Assembly (NCBI GenBank): GCA_964464375.1
Contig: CAYXFU010000002.1
Coordinates: 62,001-126,000 of the forward strand
Direction of reading: 5' to 3'
Source of the DNA: CAIOZA01 sp964464375
Lineage (GTDB): Bacteria > Bacteroidota > Ignavibacteria > Kapaibacteriales > UBA2268
DNA length: 64,000 nt
The position numbers were made by a program, and so were the translations under genes. Under the pieces are notes generated by a model that did no database searches, had not been told where the DNA came from, and saw only the letters and a program-made list of their open reading frames with translations. Positions within the stretch are counted from its first letter, which is position 1. Each line of letters opens with the position of its first letter. Below are positions 38,594 through 48,948 of the stretch, piece after piece.

Positions 38594-38827
38594 ATGTGTT
38601 TATCGGATGCACCTTGTAACATTTCTTTGAAAATTCTACAAATTAATTCTGAAATTGTAACCAGAAAAAAATTGCTTTCAATGGGAATCCGTCCAGAGGA
38701 TTCTCTTATGAAAATAATGGAAATGACTTGGGGGGGAGTAATAGTGCAAAATCTTTCTACGAATTCTACTAAACTTGCTTTAAGCAGGTCATTAGCCAAT
38801 GATATAATTGTTGATTATGCTGCATAA
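38594..38827 (+). CDS. feoA: FeoA-family ferrous iron transport protein
   Basis: 77-residue SH3-like protein. Family hallmarks are the L-x-S-M-G-I-R-P motif (KKLLSMGIRPED), a central WGGVIVQ and the C-terminal LALSRSLANDIIV. FeoA is a small cytoplasmic partner of FeoB. Its end overlaps the feoB start by 11 bp (ATG at 38817 versus stop at 38825-38827), indicating coupled translation. It is the first gene of feoA-feoB-dtxR. Confidence 0.9.
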   Translation: MCLSDAPCNISLKILQINSEIVTRKKLLSMGIRPEDSLMKIMEMTWGGVIVQNLSTNSTKLALSRSLANDIIVDYAA

Positions 38828-40736
38828 AACTATTGTTCTGGTTGGGCAACCTAATGCTGGTAAGAGCACCTTATTTAATGTATTATCTGATATTAAATCC
38901 TCAACTTCTAACTTTGCGGGAACAACCGTTGCCGTTAAAGAATCTCTCATAAATGTTAACTTTGAAACTTATAAAATAATAGATCTACCTGGACTCTATT
39001 CGCTCAATCCAAATGATCCAGCCGAAGAGGTAACTGTTAATTATCTATTAAATCAACCTGTAGATCTTATAATAAATGTTGTCGATTCGACTTTGCTTTC
39101 TCGTAGTGTCGAATTAACTGTTGAATTGATAGAGCTCGGAATACCGATGGTTATAGCACTCAATATGCAGGACGAAGCCAATAGATATGGAGTTAGAATA
39201 GACAATCAAAAATTGAAAGAGATTCTAAAAATCCCAGTTATTCCCACAATAGCTCTTTTTGGTAAAGGTGTAAAAGAGTTAATCGAAACTTGTGATCAGG
39301 TCATTTCAAGTGGATATCCAAAGCCGGAATTTCTTAAATTTACATTGCATATTGAAAAGAGTATTTGTGAAATACAAGAAGATTTAAAAGAATCACATAT
39401 TCCAAATAAAATTGATCCAAGATTTTACGCCATCAAATTAATCGAGAACCCTCAATTTGTTGCTAAAAGCTTGGAATCATTGGATAGAAAGAAAAGTGAA
39501 CTTGCAACTGAGAAGATTCAAATAGAACACAATACCGATGGTTTCGAGGTAATAGCCTACGAACGTCATCATCATGCTATGAAGATCACTCATCTTGTTT
39601 CAGAAATCAAACAGAAAAAAGCTCAACCTTTTGCTGAAAAACTCGATTCAGTATTGCTTCATCCTTTTTGGGGCTACTTTTTTTTACTATTATTCTTTGT
39701 TGTATATTTCGTGGTAATCTTTCAAGTCGGTAATTTCATTTCAGGCTTGATTGAGCCTCCAATGCAATTATTGCCACCCTTGTATGCACCATTGAAATTA
39801 TTTTCTCCTTTCCTATGGTTCACTTTCGATGGATTATTTCAAGGTATTGCTGGTGCATTAGGTATTGTGTTGCCATATTTTTTACCACTTTTAATACTGA
39901 CATCATTGTTTGAAGATACCGGTTATATGTCGAGAATAGCCTTTTTGCTTGATGGATTTTTCCACAGAATTGGTCTTCATGGCAAATCTGTAGCACCATT
40001 CATTATGGGCTTCGGTTGTACCGTCCCGGCTCTGTATGCAACAAGGATTATTGAGAATGAAAGGGATAGATTGATTACTGGTATTTTGATAAATTTTATA
40101 CCTTGTTCCGCCAGACTCACAGTAATATTCGCTATATCTTCAGCTTTTACTGGTCCATTTTGGACAGCTTTTATTTTCTTTTTTGTTTTATTGATTATTG
40201 CAATAAATGGAAAAATATTATCATATTTTTTTACAAAACCAACAGGTTTAATTCTGGAAATACCTAATTTGAAACTACCATCTATTAACTCTACTATAAA
40301 GAAAACCCAATTTAAGGTGAAAGAATTTTTAAAAGTTGCCGTTCCTTATTTAATTTTAGGTAGCATTGTATTAGGTTGGTTTGAATATTTTGGTGCATCA
40401 AAAATTATTAATTATTTTTTTTCACCATTAATAACAAATGTTTTAGGGCTTCCAGAACAATTAGGCTCGACTTTGATTTTTGGATTTCTAAGGAAAGAAT
40501 TGTTAATTGTTATGGCAAGTCAGGCAATGGGTGTACAAACCTTTACACAAATTGGTTTGACGACGGTACAAGCTTTAGTCTTTACAATTTTCATTATTCT
40601 CTATATTCCTTGTGTCTCAACTATTGCAGTTTTTTGGAAGGAATTTGGTCCGAAGACAGTTCTTCTGACCATAATATTTAGTATTTCCATTGCAACATTA
40701 TGTGGCTTTTTATTCAAAATCATATTAAATATTTAG
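38817..40736 (+). CDS. feoB: Ferrous iron transporter B
   Basis: 639 residues from the ATG at 38817; a TTG nine bases upstream is less likely. The N-terminal G domain has GQPNAGKST (G1), DLPGLYSL (G3) and NMQDEA (G4), followed by a helical GDI-like domain. The membrane part has two gate regions with conserved cysteines, GFGCTVPALYATR and INFIPCSARLTVI, plus GFLRKELLIVMA near the C-terminus. It imports Fe(II) across the inner membrane. Confidence 0.97.
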   Translation: MLHKTIVLVGQPNAGKSTLFNVLSDIKSSTSNFAGTTVAVKESLINVNFETYKIIDLPGLYSLNPNDPAEEVTVNYLLNQPVDLIINVVDSTLLSRSVELTVELIELGIPMVIALNMQDEANRYGVRIDNQKLKEILKIPVIPTIALFGKGVKELIETCDQVISSGYPKPEFLKFTLHIEKSICEIQEDLKESHIPNKIDPRFYAIKLIENPQFVAKSLESLDRKKSELATEKIQIEHNTDGFEVIAYERHHHAMKITHLVSEIKQKKAQPFAEKLDSVLLHPFWGYFFLLLFFVVYFVVIFQVGNFISGLIEPPMQLLPPLYAPLKLFSPFLWFTFDGLFQGIAGALGIVLPYFLPLLILTSLFEDTGYMSRIAFLLDGFFHRIGLHGKSVAPFIMGFGCTVPALYATRIIENERDRLITGILINFIPCSARLTVIFAISSAFTGPFWTAFIFFFVLLIIAINGKILSYFFTKPTGLILEIPNLKLPSINSTIKKTQFKVKEFLKVAVPYLILGSIVLGWFEYFGASKIINYFFSPLITNVLGLPEQLGSTLIFGFLRKELLIVMASQAMGVQTFTQIGLTTVQALVFTIFIILYIPCVSTIAVFWKEFGPKTVLLTIIFSISIATLCGFLFKIILNI

Positions 40737-40822
40737 CTTTAATTAATTTTTTTTTTTAAATTACAAAATTGGTAAATTATTTCGCTTAGAAACATCTTTT
40801 AAAATATATATTTGGAATTACT

Positions 40823-41473
40823 ATGTTAAGTCAAGCAGTTCAAGATTATGTTAAAGTTATCTATAAGTTTCAAGAATTTGGACTTGTAACAACTACAGAA
40901 ATAGCAAAAGAGTTAAATGTATCAGGAGCATCTGTTACAGGAATGTTGAAAAGATTATCCACTATGGGATTAGTCATTTATAATTCATACAAAGGTGTTA
41001 AATTAAGTGATGCAGGAACAAAAGTCGCTTTAGAAATTATTCGATTTCATAGATTACTCGAAACATATTTAAAGGAAATGTTGGGATTTTCTTTGGATAA
41101 AGTTCATGAAGAAGCATGCAGACTCGAGCATTTTATATCTTCAGAATTCATTGAAAAAATTACTGAACAATTAGGAGACCCAAAATTCGATCCACATGGA
41201 CATCCTATTCCATCAAAGGATGGTGAATTTCCAGACATTAATGAAATACTTCTCATTAATGCAGAAAACCAAAGTGAATATACTATCAGCAGACTCAATG
41301 ATGATGATCCAAAACTATTAAATTATCTTGAAAAGTCGAATCTAATGCCCAATGCAAAAATCTTTACTCTTGAAAATGAACCATTGAATGGCATAATAAC
41401 TATCAGGTTGAATAATATTGAAAAAGTTCTTGGTTACAACATCGCTTCTAATATTTACGTTAAAACAAATTAA
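40823..41473 (+). CDS. DtxR/MntR-family metal-dependent repressor
   Basis: 216 residues. The N-terminal winged helix (about 1-65) contains TTTEIAKELNVSGASVTGMLKRL. The metal-binding dimer domain contains HEEACRLEHFIS, with the His and Glu ligands of the family, and then the conserved GDPKFDPHGHPIP. A C-terminal FeoA/SH3-like domain follows (about 155-216). Its position 86 bp after feoB suggests an Fe(II)-responsive repressor of the feoAB operon rather than a Mn regulator, but the metal is not provable from sequence. A terminator-like hairpin closes the operon. Confidence 0.92.
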   Translation: MLSQAVQDYVKVIYKFQEFGLVTTTEIAKELNVSGASVTGMLKRLSTMGLVIYNSYKGVKLSDAGTKVALEIIRFHRLLETYLKEMLGFSLDKVHEEACRLEHFISSEFIEKITEQLGDPKFDPHGHPIPSKDGEFPDINEILLINAENQSEYTISRLNDDDPKLLNYLEKSNLMPNAKIFTLENEPLNGIITIRLNNIEKVLGYNIASNIYVKTN

Positions 41474-41500
41474 TAAAAAATAATTTCTGATTTTCAATAG

Positions 41501-41532
41501 GGACTTCATTTTTTTTAATGATGTCCTTTTTT
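41501..41532 (+). terminator. Terminator of the feoA-feoB-dtxR operon
   Basis: Arms GGACTTCATT and AATGATGTCC pair over 10 positions with one T-T mismatch. The loop is TTTTTT and a T-run follows. Confidence 0.75.
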
Positions 41533-41645
41533 GATGTCCAGTATAATTTGTCTTTTCTATTTTCTTCTAAATGTGAAGAAACATATAACATAAAGAATTT
41601 ATCAAAGGTAATGCCTTTCAGTAACAAAGGTAGATGAATTTCTCG

Positions 41646-41948
41646 TTAATTCATGTATAGTTGGGGAAAGAATTGAGTATTGCTGACATGGAACATGACT
41701 TGTCTGATATTGAAGTTCATTGCTTTGATTAGTACAAATCCATCCAATACCGTACGAACTTGATCTTCATTATTAGCAAACATGGTAATCCAAAGTCTTG
41801 ATCTGTCAAAAGACAGTGTTACGCTCGAAATTCTGCCTTCAGTCATTAATTTATTTATTTGGTCACGCTGTTCCGGTACCATAGTGAAGAAATTTTCAAC
41901 TCGAACTTCCTCGATTTCTATATTTATCATATATTGATTCATAAACAT
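41646..41948 (-). CDS. Small conserved-looking protein of unknown function
   Basis: 100 residues, acidic N-terminus, no signal peptide. The pattern VPEQRDQINKLMTEG, then VTLSFDRSRLWITMFANNE and a following helix-strand suggest a ferredoxin-like or dimeric alpha-beta barrel fold of the YciI/muconolactone-isomerase kind. That is only a fold-level impression. A nearby in-frame ATG (residue 7) could also be the start. It is leftward, between the dtxR gene and the argD-like gene, without evident partners. Confidence 0.6.
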   Translation of the reverse strand: MFMNQYMINIEIEEVRVENFFTMVPEQRDQINKLMTEGRISSVTLSFDRSRLWITMFANNEDQVRTVLDGFVLIKAMNFNIRQVMFHVSNTQFFPQLYMN

Positions 41949-42066
41949 CCTAAAATTTTTTTTAATAAAATGAATAACAAATACTCATAATCGTTAAAGT
42001 ATTTGAACTATATACAAGATTGAACGTGATTTTATTAAATTTATTTTTTATTAGGAATCGAAAGTT

Positions 42067-43248
42067 ATGAATGAGAACATTATTAATGCGGAACATGAGT
42101 TGTTTTTTCAGACTTACAAAAGATTACCATTAGTTGTTGATAGGGCTGAAGGAGTAAGAATATACTGTAAAGATGGGAGTGAATATCTTGATTTTTTAGG
42201 AGGAATAGCTGTTAATGCGCTAGGTCATTCACATCAAGGAGTTATCAGTGCAATAGAAAAGCAGATCAAAAGATATATGCATGTTTCAAATTATTTTTAT
42301 CAGGATACCCAAATTGAATTTGCTTCAAAACTAAAATTAATTTCAGGATATGATAAAGTATTTTTGTGCAACTCAGGTACAGAAGCTACAGATGGAGCTA
42401 TCAAATTGGTCAGAAAATGGGGATCAGATAAAAATAAAAATCAGATAATTGCATTCTCTGGAGGATTTCACGGAAGAACTTACGGTGCATTATCAATAAT
42501 GGATAAACCTCTCTACAAAGAAAGCATGGGTCCTTATTTAGATAATATGAGCATTATTCCTTATAATGATATTTCTGCTTTGGAAGAAGCTGTTAGCTCG
42601 AATACTGCAGCAATTTGGCTAGAATTTATTCAGGGTGAAGGCGGTATTTCCTGTGTGACTTCAGCTTTTGTAGATGCAATCAAAGTACTTCAAAATAAAT
42701 ATGGCTTTTTAGTTGTTGCTGATGAGATTCAGTCTGGAACTGGACGAACAGGTAAATTTTTTGCTTTTAATCATTATGGTATTATTCCTGATATCGTAAC
42801 TCTTGCAAAAGGAATTGGTGGTGGTTTACCACTGGGCTGTATATTGGGGAAAGAAATTGTAGCCAACGTCTGGAATAAAGGAAATCATGGAACAACCTTT
42901 GGAGGTAATTCTGTTTCCTGTGCAACCGGCATTGTAGTACTGGATGAATTATCAAAAGGATTGATGGATCATGTAACAACTGTTGGAACATATTTTGTTG
43001 ATAAGCTTTCTCAAATTATGAATAAATATCCTGATAAAGTTCTGGAAGTAAAAGGCTTAGGATTGATGCTTGGATTGGTTATTAGTTTTGACGCTATCAT
43101 TCTTGTTGAATGCTTACTAAAGCATCACGTTATTGCTAACGCTGCTTCAGGAAATGTGCTTAGACTTGTACCACCACTAATTATAACCAATTTGGATGTA
43201 GATGAATTTATTCATGCCTTAGACTTGAGTCTGAGTGAAATTAGTTAA
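42067..43248 (+). CDS. argD: Class III PLP aminotransferase, acetylornithine aminotransferase-like
   Basis: 393 residues matching the ArgD/succinylornithine aminotransferase group. Features are LDFLGGIAVNALGHSH at the N-terminus, the PLP phosphate-binding FLCNSGTEATDGAIKL, FHGRTYGALS, the cofactor Asp in ADEIQSGTGRTG and the Schiff-base Lys in TLAKGIGGGLPLG. It probably transaminates N-acetylornithine, but related class III enzymes (ornithine, GABA, lysine) cannot be excluded and no other arg gene is nearby. Its stop codon overlaps that of the convergent glycosyltransferase gene (GTTAAT at the junction). Confidence 0.85.
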   Translation: MNENIINAEHELFFQTYKRLPLVVDRAEGVRIYCKDGSEYLDFLGGIAVNALGHSHQGVISAIEKQIKRYMHVSNYFYQDTQIEFASKLKLISGYDKVFLCNSGTEATDGAIKLVRKWGSDKNKNQIIAFSGGFHGRTYGALSIMDKPLYKESMGPYLDNMSIIPYNDISALEEAVSSNTAAIWLEFIQGEGGISCVTSAFVDAIKVLQNKYGFLVVADEIQSGTGRTGKFFAFNHYGIIPDIVTLAKGIGGGLPLGCILGKEIVANVWNKGNHGTTFGGNSVSCATGIVVLDELSKGLMDHVTTVGTYFVDKLSQIMNKYPDKVLEVKGLGLMLGLVISFDAIILVECLLKHHVIANAASGNVLRLVPPLIITNLDVDEFIHALDLSLSEIS

Positions 43249-45509
43249 TTTCTTGATCTTTGCAATCCCTCAAGCAGTTCATTTTCAGGAACCTGAACAT
43301 CGAAACCGGTTTGTGGGATTGACTTATGGCTTTTATTCCGGCTAATAGCCGTTAGAAAAACTTGTTCAGCTTCAGCTTTTCGATTAAGAAGTAATAATGC
43401 AAAGCCTTTCAGACTAAGTGCAAATACTTGCTCCGGTGCTTTTTCTAAAGATTTCTCAGCCCAATTTAGTGCCTCAGTAAAATTTCTCTTTCCACCAACT
43501 ATTTGTGAAAGAGTAGCACAAGCACTCGCATAAACAGCATCGGATAAAGAACCTACTTCAATTGAGAATCTTATAGCTTTTTCAGATTCATCAACCAACT
43601 GCATCTGAGCTAGTGTTTGCCCAAGTTGAAACCAAGCATAGGCATTTGTTGGTTCTTCATTTATATGCTTTAACAATAACTGATAATTTCTTTTGACCTT
43701 ACCCTGCATTACATCACGAGTTGTGTCATACCCCAAATGTTTAATAATTACTTCTGAAAAAGCAATACTTTTATCTAATGCAAAAATCGACGCTCCAATT
43801 TGTTCATGTACTCTTCCTTCGAATTTTATGTTTGGATAACCATAATTTCTGAAAATTCTTGGATATCCTCCACGATGCAATTCTGTGGAATTATCTAGTT
43901 GGAGATGTGCACTTTCGATTGTACAAACATATCCACCAATATCTTCAGAAGTATTTTCTAATATCGATCTTAAATTTTTAACAGAGAATGGTTCCAATCT
44001 TTCATCCGCATCAAGGTATAAAATCCATTCACCACTACAATGTTTCAATGATTCATTTCTTGCAGAGGCAAAATCATCATTCCAATCATAATGAAATATT
44101 TTTGCACCGAAAGATTTAGCAACGTTCAAAGTATTATCTGAAGATCCCGTATCAATTATTATTATTTCATCAACCAAGTTCTTTACACTTTCCAGACAAT
44201 CAGGTAGCATGGATTCTTCATTTTTTACAATCATACTAAGAGAGAAAAGTGGTTTTGTCACAGAAACAGGATTTGAAATATTTGTGGAGGGCAGTGAGAT
44301 TAATTTTGATTTAACTAAAGTAATGTAATTTTGTATTGATAAATTAGTTGGATCGTAGGATAATGCCAAGTTTAACTTTTCTAAAGAGGCCACAAAATTT
44401 CCATTCAGAAAATAAATGTTTGCTAAGCCGGCAAGAATATTTATATCACGTGGATTAAATTGGTTTCCGATAATAAAAAACCTTTCGGAAGATTCAAAAT
44501 CCTTCAATTCAAGATAACACTTTCCTATTTTATAAGCTAGTTCTGCACTTGGCATCCTATAATCACCTGCAATCATTGCATGAAGATCCTGTGTCGTCTG
44601 CATTTCGTCGAGTTTAAGATAATTATCCAAAGCCTCTTTGAAAATATTAGCTTCAAAATAGAGTTCAGCCAATACGAAATATGCAAATGCCTGCTTTGGA
44701 ATAATCTTAAGCGACATTTCTGCTCTTTGTTTTGCAATGTCTTTTAGTCCTAGCCTTGTGGCGACTAAAGCACCAAAATTAAGAATCTGAGGTAAAAGCA
44801 CATTATTGTTGTCAATTAATTTCATCGCCTCTGCTAGATCACTATCTGCTTTCTGTAATTCATTTAAGGCAAGATAAGTCTTACCTCTTTGAAAATAATT
44901 ATAGCTGTCCGGATTTTTCTGAATAACTTTATTTAGAAGTTTAAGATTTCTCAACTGTTTGGTAGGCATGTCATTTTTATCACTACTATAACCCAAATGA
45001 ATAAATTCAAGAGGAGAGTTTTGTATTTGCATACCCAGATCAAGAATGCTGTAATGAATCTGTTCATGTATAATACCTCTGAATCTTATTCTTGGGTCAT
45101 TGCGAAAAAATCGAAGCAGATTTGTTACAAATTTATCAATAGCTCCATCAGGTCTCACAGCTTCAGAAATCAAATGCACAAGCCAGCCACCGGCTAGCAA
45201 GGGAGAATTTAAACATAATTTTGATAGAATAATAGGATTTATTAAACGTTCATCTGCATCAATACTAAGAATAAATGGCTGTGTGCAATTGTCAAGTGCT
45301 ACATTTCTAGCCATAGCGAAGTCATCCTGCCAAGAGAAATCTATAATTCTGCATCCATATTCTTCAGCAATTTCTTTGGTTCGGTCTGTCGAACCAGTAT
45401 CGACTATAATTATTTCCATTACATAATCTTTTACAGATTGAAGACAATCAGGAAGCATTTTTTCTTCATTTCTGACAATCATAGCCACTGATATTGGAGA
45501 TCTAATCAT
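43245..45509 (-). CDS. Duplicated GT2 glycosyltransferase-TPR protein
   Basis: 754 residues built as two copies of a GT2-plus-TPR unit. Copy 1 starts VAMIVRNEEKMLPDCLQSV with the nucleotide-sugar DxD-type motif in SIDADERL near residue 96. TPR-like helices follow to about residue 415. Copy 2 begins LSMIVKNEESMLPDCLESV near residue 425, has YLDADERL, and ends in further TPR-like helices. Both copies keep IIxDTGSxD and the DAD motif, so both may be active. No signal or membrane helix is present. Likely role is glycan or polysaccharide assembly; donor and acceptor are unknown. Confidence 0.9.
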   Translation of the reverse strand: MIRSPISVAMIVRNEEKMLPDCLQSVKDYVMEIIIVDTGSTDRTKEIAEEYGCRIIDFSWQDDFAMARNVALDNCTQPFILSIDADERLINPIILSKLCLNSPLLAGGWLVHLISEAVRPDGAIDKFVTNLLRFFRNDPRIRFRGIIHEQIHYSILDLGMQIQNSPLEFIHLGYSSDKNDMPTKQLRNLKLLNKVIQKNPDSYNYFQRGKTYLALNELQKADSDLAEAMKLIDNNNVLLPQILNFGALVATRLGLKDIAKQRAEMSLKIIPKQAFAYFVLAELYFEANIFKEALDNYLKLDEMQTTQDLHAMIAGDYRMPSAELAYKIGKCYLELKDFESSERFFIIGNQFNPRDINILAGLANIYFLNGNFVASLEKLNLALSYDPTNLSIQNYITLVKSKLISLPSTNISNPVSVTKPLFSLSMIVKNEESMLPDCLESVKNLVDEIIIIDTGSSDNTLNVAKSFGAKIFHYDWNDDFASARNESLKHCSGEWILYLDADERLEPFSVKNLRSILENTSEDIGGYVCTIESAHLQLDNSTELHRGGYPRIFRNYGYPNIKFEGRVHEQIGASIFALDKSIAFSEVIIKHLGYDTTRDVMQGKVKRNYQLLLKHINEEPTNAYAWFQLGQTLAQMQLVDESEKAIRFSIEVGSLSDAVYASACATLSQIVGGKRNFTEALNWAEKSLEKAPEQVFALSLKGFALLLLNRKAEAEQVFLTAISRNKSHKSIPQTGFDVQVPENELLEGLQRSRN

Positions 45510-45693
45510 TTACTGATTTTTCCTGTTTAAAAAAAAATAAAGATAACAAAAAATGCCTAAAAAATTTTGATAAATACTCTTATTTTAATGAATTTTCATT
45601 AACTTTGTAACTTTTTGAGCCGATAATTGCTCTTAGTATTATAGATTTTAAATTTTTTATTTTTAAAATATAAATAATAGGATAGTTTTCAAA

Positions 45694-48600
45694 ATGAATA
45701 AGTCAGCAATTTTAACTATTTGTATCATACTTACGTTTTTATCCAGTTCTGTAAATGCCCAAAATTGGCTTCAAAACTATAATCAAGATAAAGAATTTGA
45801 TTTTAAGGAATTGCAATCAGTTTTCTATAATTATTGGAAAGATAAAAAACCTACTAAAGGAAGTGGTTTCAAGCAATTTAAAAGAATGGAATGGCTTTTA
45901 GCTCCTAGAATGTGGAAATCAAATCAGATTCCTGATTTAAATTCATTAAGAACCGAATATATTAACTATTTCAATCAGGATAAACAATCACCTAAAATGT
46001 TAACTAATGCTGACTGGAAATTTATTGGACCCACAAATAGACCTTCACAAAAAATGGGTTTGCCTCAACCTGGAATTGGCAGAATAAGTTGTCTTGCATT
46101 TCATCCTGCAAATAATTCAATAATTTATGTTGGTTCTGCTACCGGTGGTATATGGAAAACTACTGACGGAGGTACTTCATGGATAAGTCTTCCTTTAACA
46201 GGTGTACTATCAATCGGTATTTCAGATATTGCAATATCAGCATCAAATCCAAACATAATCTATGCTTCAACCGGAGATGCTGAATCCTCCGGGTTTCTCG
46301 GAGTGAATTTCAGCTTTAGTGTGGGGATTTTAAAATCAACTGATGCAGGACAGACTTGGAATACCACTTCATCTGTTTATCAAATTTCTCAGAAAGTCTT
46401 AATTAATCGATTATTAATCAACCCCACTAATTCAAATCTACTTTATGTTGGATCGAATAGGGGCTTTTCAAAATCAACAGATGGGGGTGCTTCTTGGATA
46501 TCAATTACAGGGGATCTTTGTAAGGACTTGGAATTCAAATCAGACGACCCCACAAGTATTTATGGGACTTTTATTTCATCAAACAATGTTTACTCAATAA
46601 GAAAATATACTGAATCAGCTGGTAATCTGGCAACTCAATTAGAAATTAGTGGTGCTGGAAGAGTAAATATAGCTACTTGTAAATCACAACCTAAGGTATT
46701 ATATGCTTTAGCTTGTTCTCAATGGCCTGATTACAATTTTCATTCTGTTTGGAAAACTACTGACGGAACTAATTGGATAAAGGTTGCAGACAAGAGTACT
46801 TCTCCGAATTACTTAACTTATTACGCTGATGGTTCTGGCACAGCGGCACAGGGATTATATGATCTATCTATAGCCGTTAATCCTAATAGTTCAGATGAGG
46901 TATATATCGGTGGTGTTAATATCTGGAAATCAACAAATGGAGGCAAAGCCTTCAGTCCAATAGCAGAATGGACAGGTGGATTTGGCTTACCATGGGTTCA
47001 TGCTGATATTCATTGGTTGGAGTTTAATTCAGGTAATGTTCTATATGCTTGTACTGATGGTGGTATAAATAAAACAACAAATTTTGGTAAAAACTGGACA
47101 GACATTAGTAATGGATTACAGATTACTCAGTTTTACAGTTTGAGTTCATCTGAGCTAAATCCAAGTATTATTACAGCCGGAGCTCAGGATAACGGAACTC
47201 ATAAATTCGATGGTACAAGCTGGAAGAATATTATGGGTGGAGATGGCATGGAAACGATTATTGACAGGTCAAATAGTAATATTATTTATGCATCACTGTA
47301 CTATGGAGAAATTAATAAATCAACGGATGGAGGAAATAATTTCACAAATATTATCTCTTCGAACCTGACACAAGAAGAAGGAGCATGGGTTACTCCGTAT
47401 TTAATCCATCCATCAAATCCCAATATTATATATGTTGCGATGCAAAATGTCTGGAAATCAACAAATGGCGGTTTAAATTGGACAAAAATTTCAAACTTCA
47501 CTGAAACAACGCCAATAACAATAAATTCTATGGCAATATCTTCCACTGATCCAAATTACATCTATGTTAGCAAATACAATCAAATATTTAAAACATCATC
47601 TGGTGGCAGTACTTGGACATCTGCCGGGCAAACTCACGATTATGTTACATCAATAATTGTTCATCCAAACTCTCCCTCCAAATTTTGGGTCACTTTATCC
47701 GGTTATTCTGCTACAGATAAAGTACTTTTTTACAATGGAGCTAAATGGGACAACCTATCAACAGGTCTGCCTAATGTACCTGTTAACTGTATAGAGTATC
47801 AGAAAAATTCTCAAGATAGGCTTTACATAGGAACTGATATTGGCGTTTTTACCAGGGATAATTCATCTGTACAATGGGATTCTTATAATCAGGGATTGCC
47901 TAATGTTATAGTTAATGATCTCAAAATAATAAATTCTACTTCAAAAATGCTTGCCGCTACTTATGGTAGAGGAATTTGGGAAACTAAAATAAATGATTGT
48001 AATTTATCTGCTCCGGAACTAGTTGTTACTGGTCAAACTAAATTCTGTTTTGGAGACAGTGTAAAACTTGAATCAAAAAATAGTTATCCAACTTATAAGT
48101 GGTCTAATGGTTCAACTTCTAAAGCAATCTTTGTAAAGTCGAGTTCAACAATTAATCTTACTGTAACTGATTTGAAAAACTGTTCAGCTACTTCTGGCGA
48201 AATTAATATATCAGTTACTAATCCACCTGATTATAATATCAAACTTATTGGCAATAATCCTTTTTGTGAAGGTGTAGGTACAGAGCTTCAAGTAAATAGC
48301 TTTAGTTATAAATATTATAAATGGTCAACCGGAGATACAACAAAAAAAATTACTGTTCTAAAACCAGGAACATATTCTGTTGTTTCCACTACTATTGATG
48401 GATGTTTAAAACCATCAACAAATACGATTACAATTACATCGTTACCAGCTCCTGTTAAACCTACCATTAGTCAGACTGATGGTATTCTAAAATCATCAAC
48501 TGCTTTTGCATATCAATGGTATAAAGATGGAACGATTATCAGTGGGGAAACCAATCAATCCTACTCTACTAAATCAAATGGCAAATACAAGGTTGAAATA

Positions 48601-48918
48601 TCAGATGAAAACGGATGCAAGTCTTTTTCAGATGAATATGCCATAACAACTGATATTTTTTCTGAATATATAAAGGGTGTTGCAATTTCACCAAACCCTG
48701 GTAAAGGTTTGTTCAATCTATCAATTCCATCTAGTTATTATAAAACATTCGTTGAAATAACAAATATTTTCGGACAGAAGATAAGTATTATCGAGCTTCC
48801 AGAAGGTGTGAATGAAGCAATACTTAACCTGGAAGACCAGTCTGATGGTGTTTACTTTATTATCATAAAAAATCAATTTAATTCGTCTATTAACAAGATA
48901 ATTAAAGAAAGTAATTAA
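45694..48918 (+). CDS. Secreted VPS10/BNR-propeller protein with Ig-like domains and T9SS sorting domain (copy 1)
   Basis: 1074 residues. A signal peptide (about 1-22, ending VNAQ) is followed by a short FYNYWKD region and a long propeller (about 105-770). Asp-box repeats in it include KTTDGGTSW, KSTDAGQTW, KSTDGGASW and KSTNGGLNW, and GIGRI near its start. Two Ig/PKD-like domains follow (about 780-985), each with Y-K-W-S-x-G. A T9SS type A sorting domain ends the protein (SPNPGKGLFNL, DGVYFIII). The layout matches exported sortilin-like proteins of Bacteroidota. Catalytic residues were not recognised, so adhesion or glycan binding is as likely as hydrolysis. Its paralogue starts 30 bp downstream. 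Confidence 0.87.
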   Translation: MNKSAILTICIILTFLSSSVNAQNWLQNYNQDKEFDFKELQSVFYNYWKDKKPTKGSGFKQFKRMEWLLAPRMWKSNQIPDLNSLRTEYINYFNQDKQSPKMLTNADWKFIGPTNRPSQKMGLPQPGIGRISCLAFHPANNSIIYVGSATGGIWKTTDGGTSWISLPLTGVLSIGISDIAISASNPNIIYASTGDAESSGFLGVNFSFSVGILKSTDAGQTWNTTSSVYQISQKVLINRLLINPTNSNLLYVGSNRGFSKSTDGGASWISITGDLCKDLEFKSDDPTSIYGTFISSNNVYSIRKYTESAGNLATQLEISGAGRVNIATCKSQPKVLYALACSQWPDYNFHSVWKTTDGTNWIKVADKSTSPNYLTYYADGSGTAAQGLYDLSIAVNPNSSDEVYIGGVNIWKSTNGGKAFSPIAEWTGGFGLPWVHADIHWLEFNSGNVLYACTDGGINKTTNFGKNWTDISNGLQITQFYSLSSSELNPSIITAGAQDNGTHKFDGTSWKNIMGGDGMETIIDRSNSNIIYASLYYGEINKSTDGGNNFTNIISSNLTQEEGAWVTPYLIHPSNPNIIYVAMQNVWKSTNGGLNWTKISNFTETTPITINSMAISSTDPNYIYVSKYNQIFKTSSGGSTWTSAGQTHDYVTSIIVHPNSPSKFWVTLSGYSATDKVLFYNGAKWDNLSTGLPNVPVNCIEYQKNSQDRLYIGTDIGVFTRDNSSVQWDSYNQGLPNVIVNDLKIINSTSKMLAATYGRGIWETKINDCNLSAPELVVTGQTKFCFGDSVKLESKNSYPTYKWSNGSTSKAIFVKSSSTINLTVTDLKNCSATSGEINISVTNPPDYNIKLIGNNPFCEGVGTELQVNSFSYKYYKWSTGDTTKKITVLKPGTYSVVSTTIDGCLKPSTNTITITSLPAPVKPTISQTDGILKSSTAFAYQWYKDGTIISGETNQSYSTKSNGKYKVEISDENGCKSFSDEYAITTDIFSEYIKGVAISPNPGKGLFNLSIPSSYYKTFVEITNIFGQKISIIELPEGVNEAILNLEDQSDGVYFIIIKNQFNSSINKIIKESN

Positions 48919-48948
48919 TTTTTAATTTACTTCTTTAAAGAGGATATT

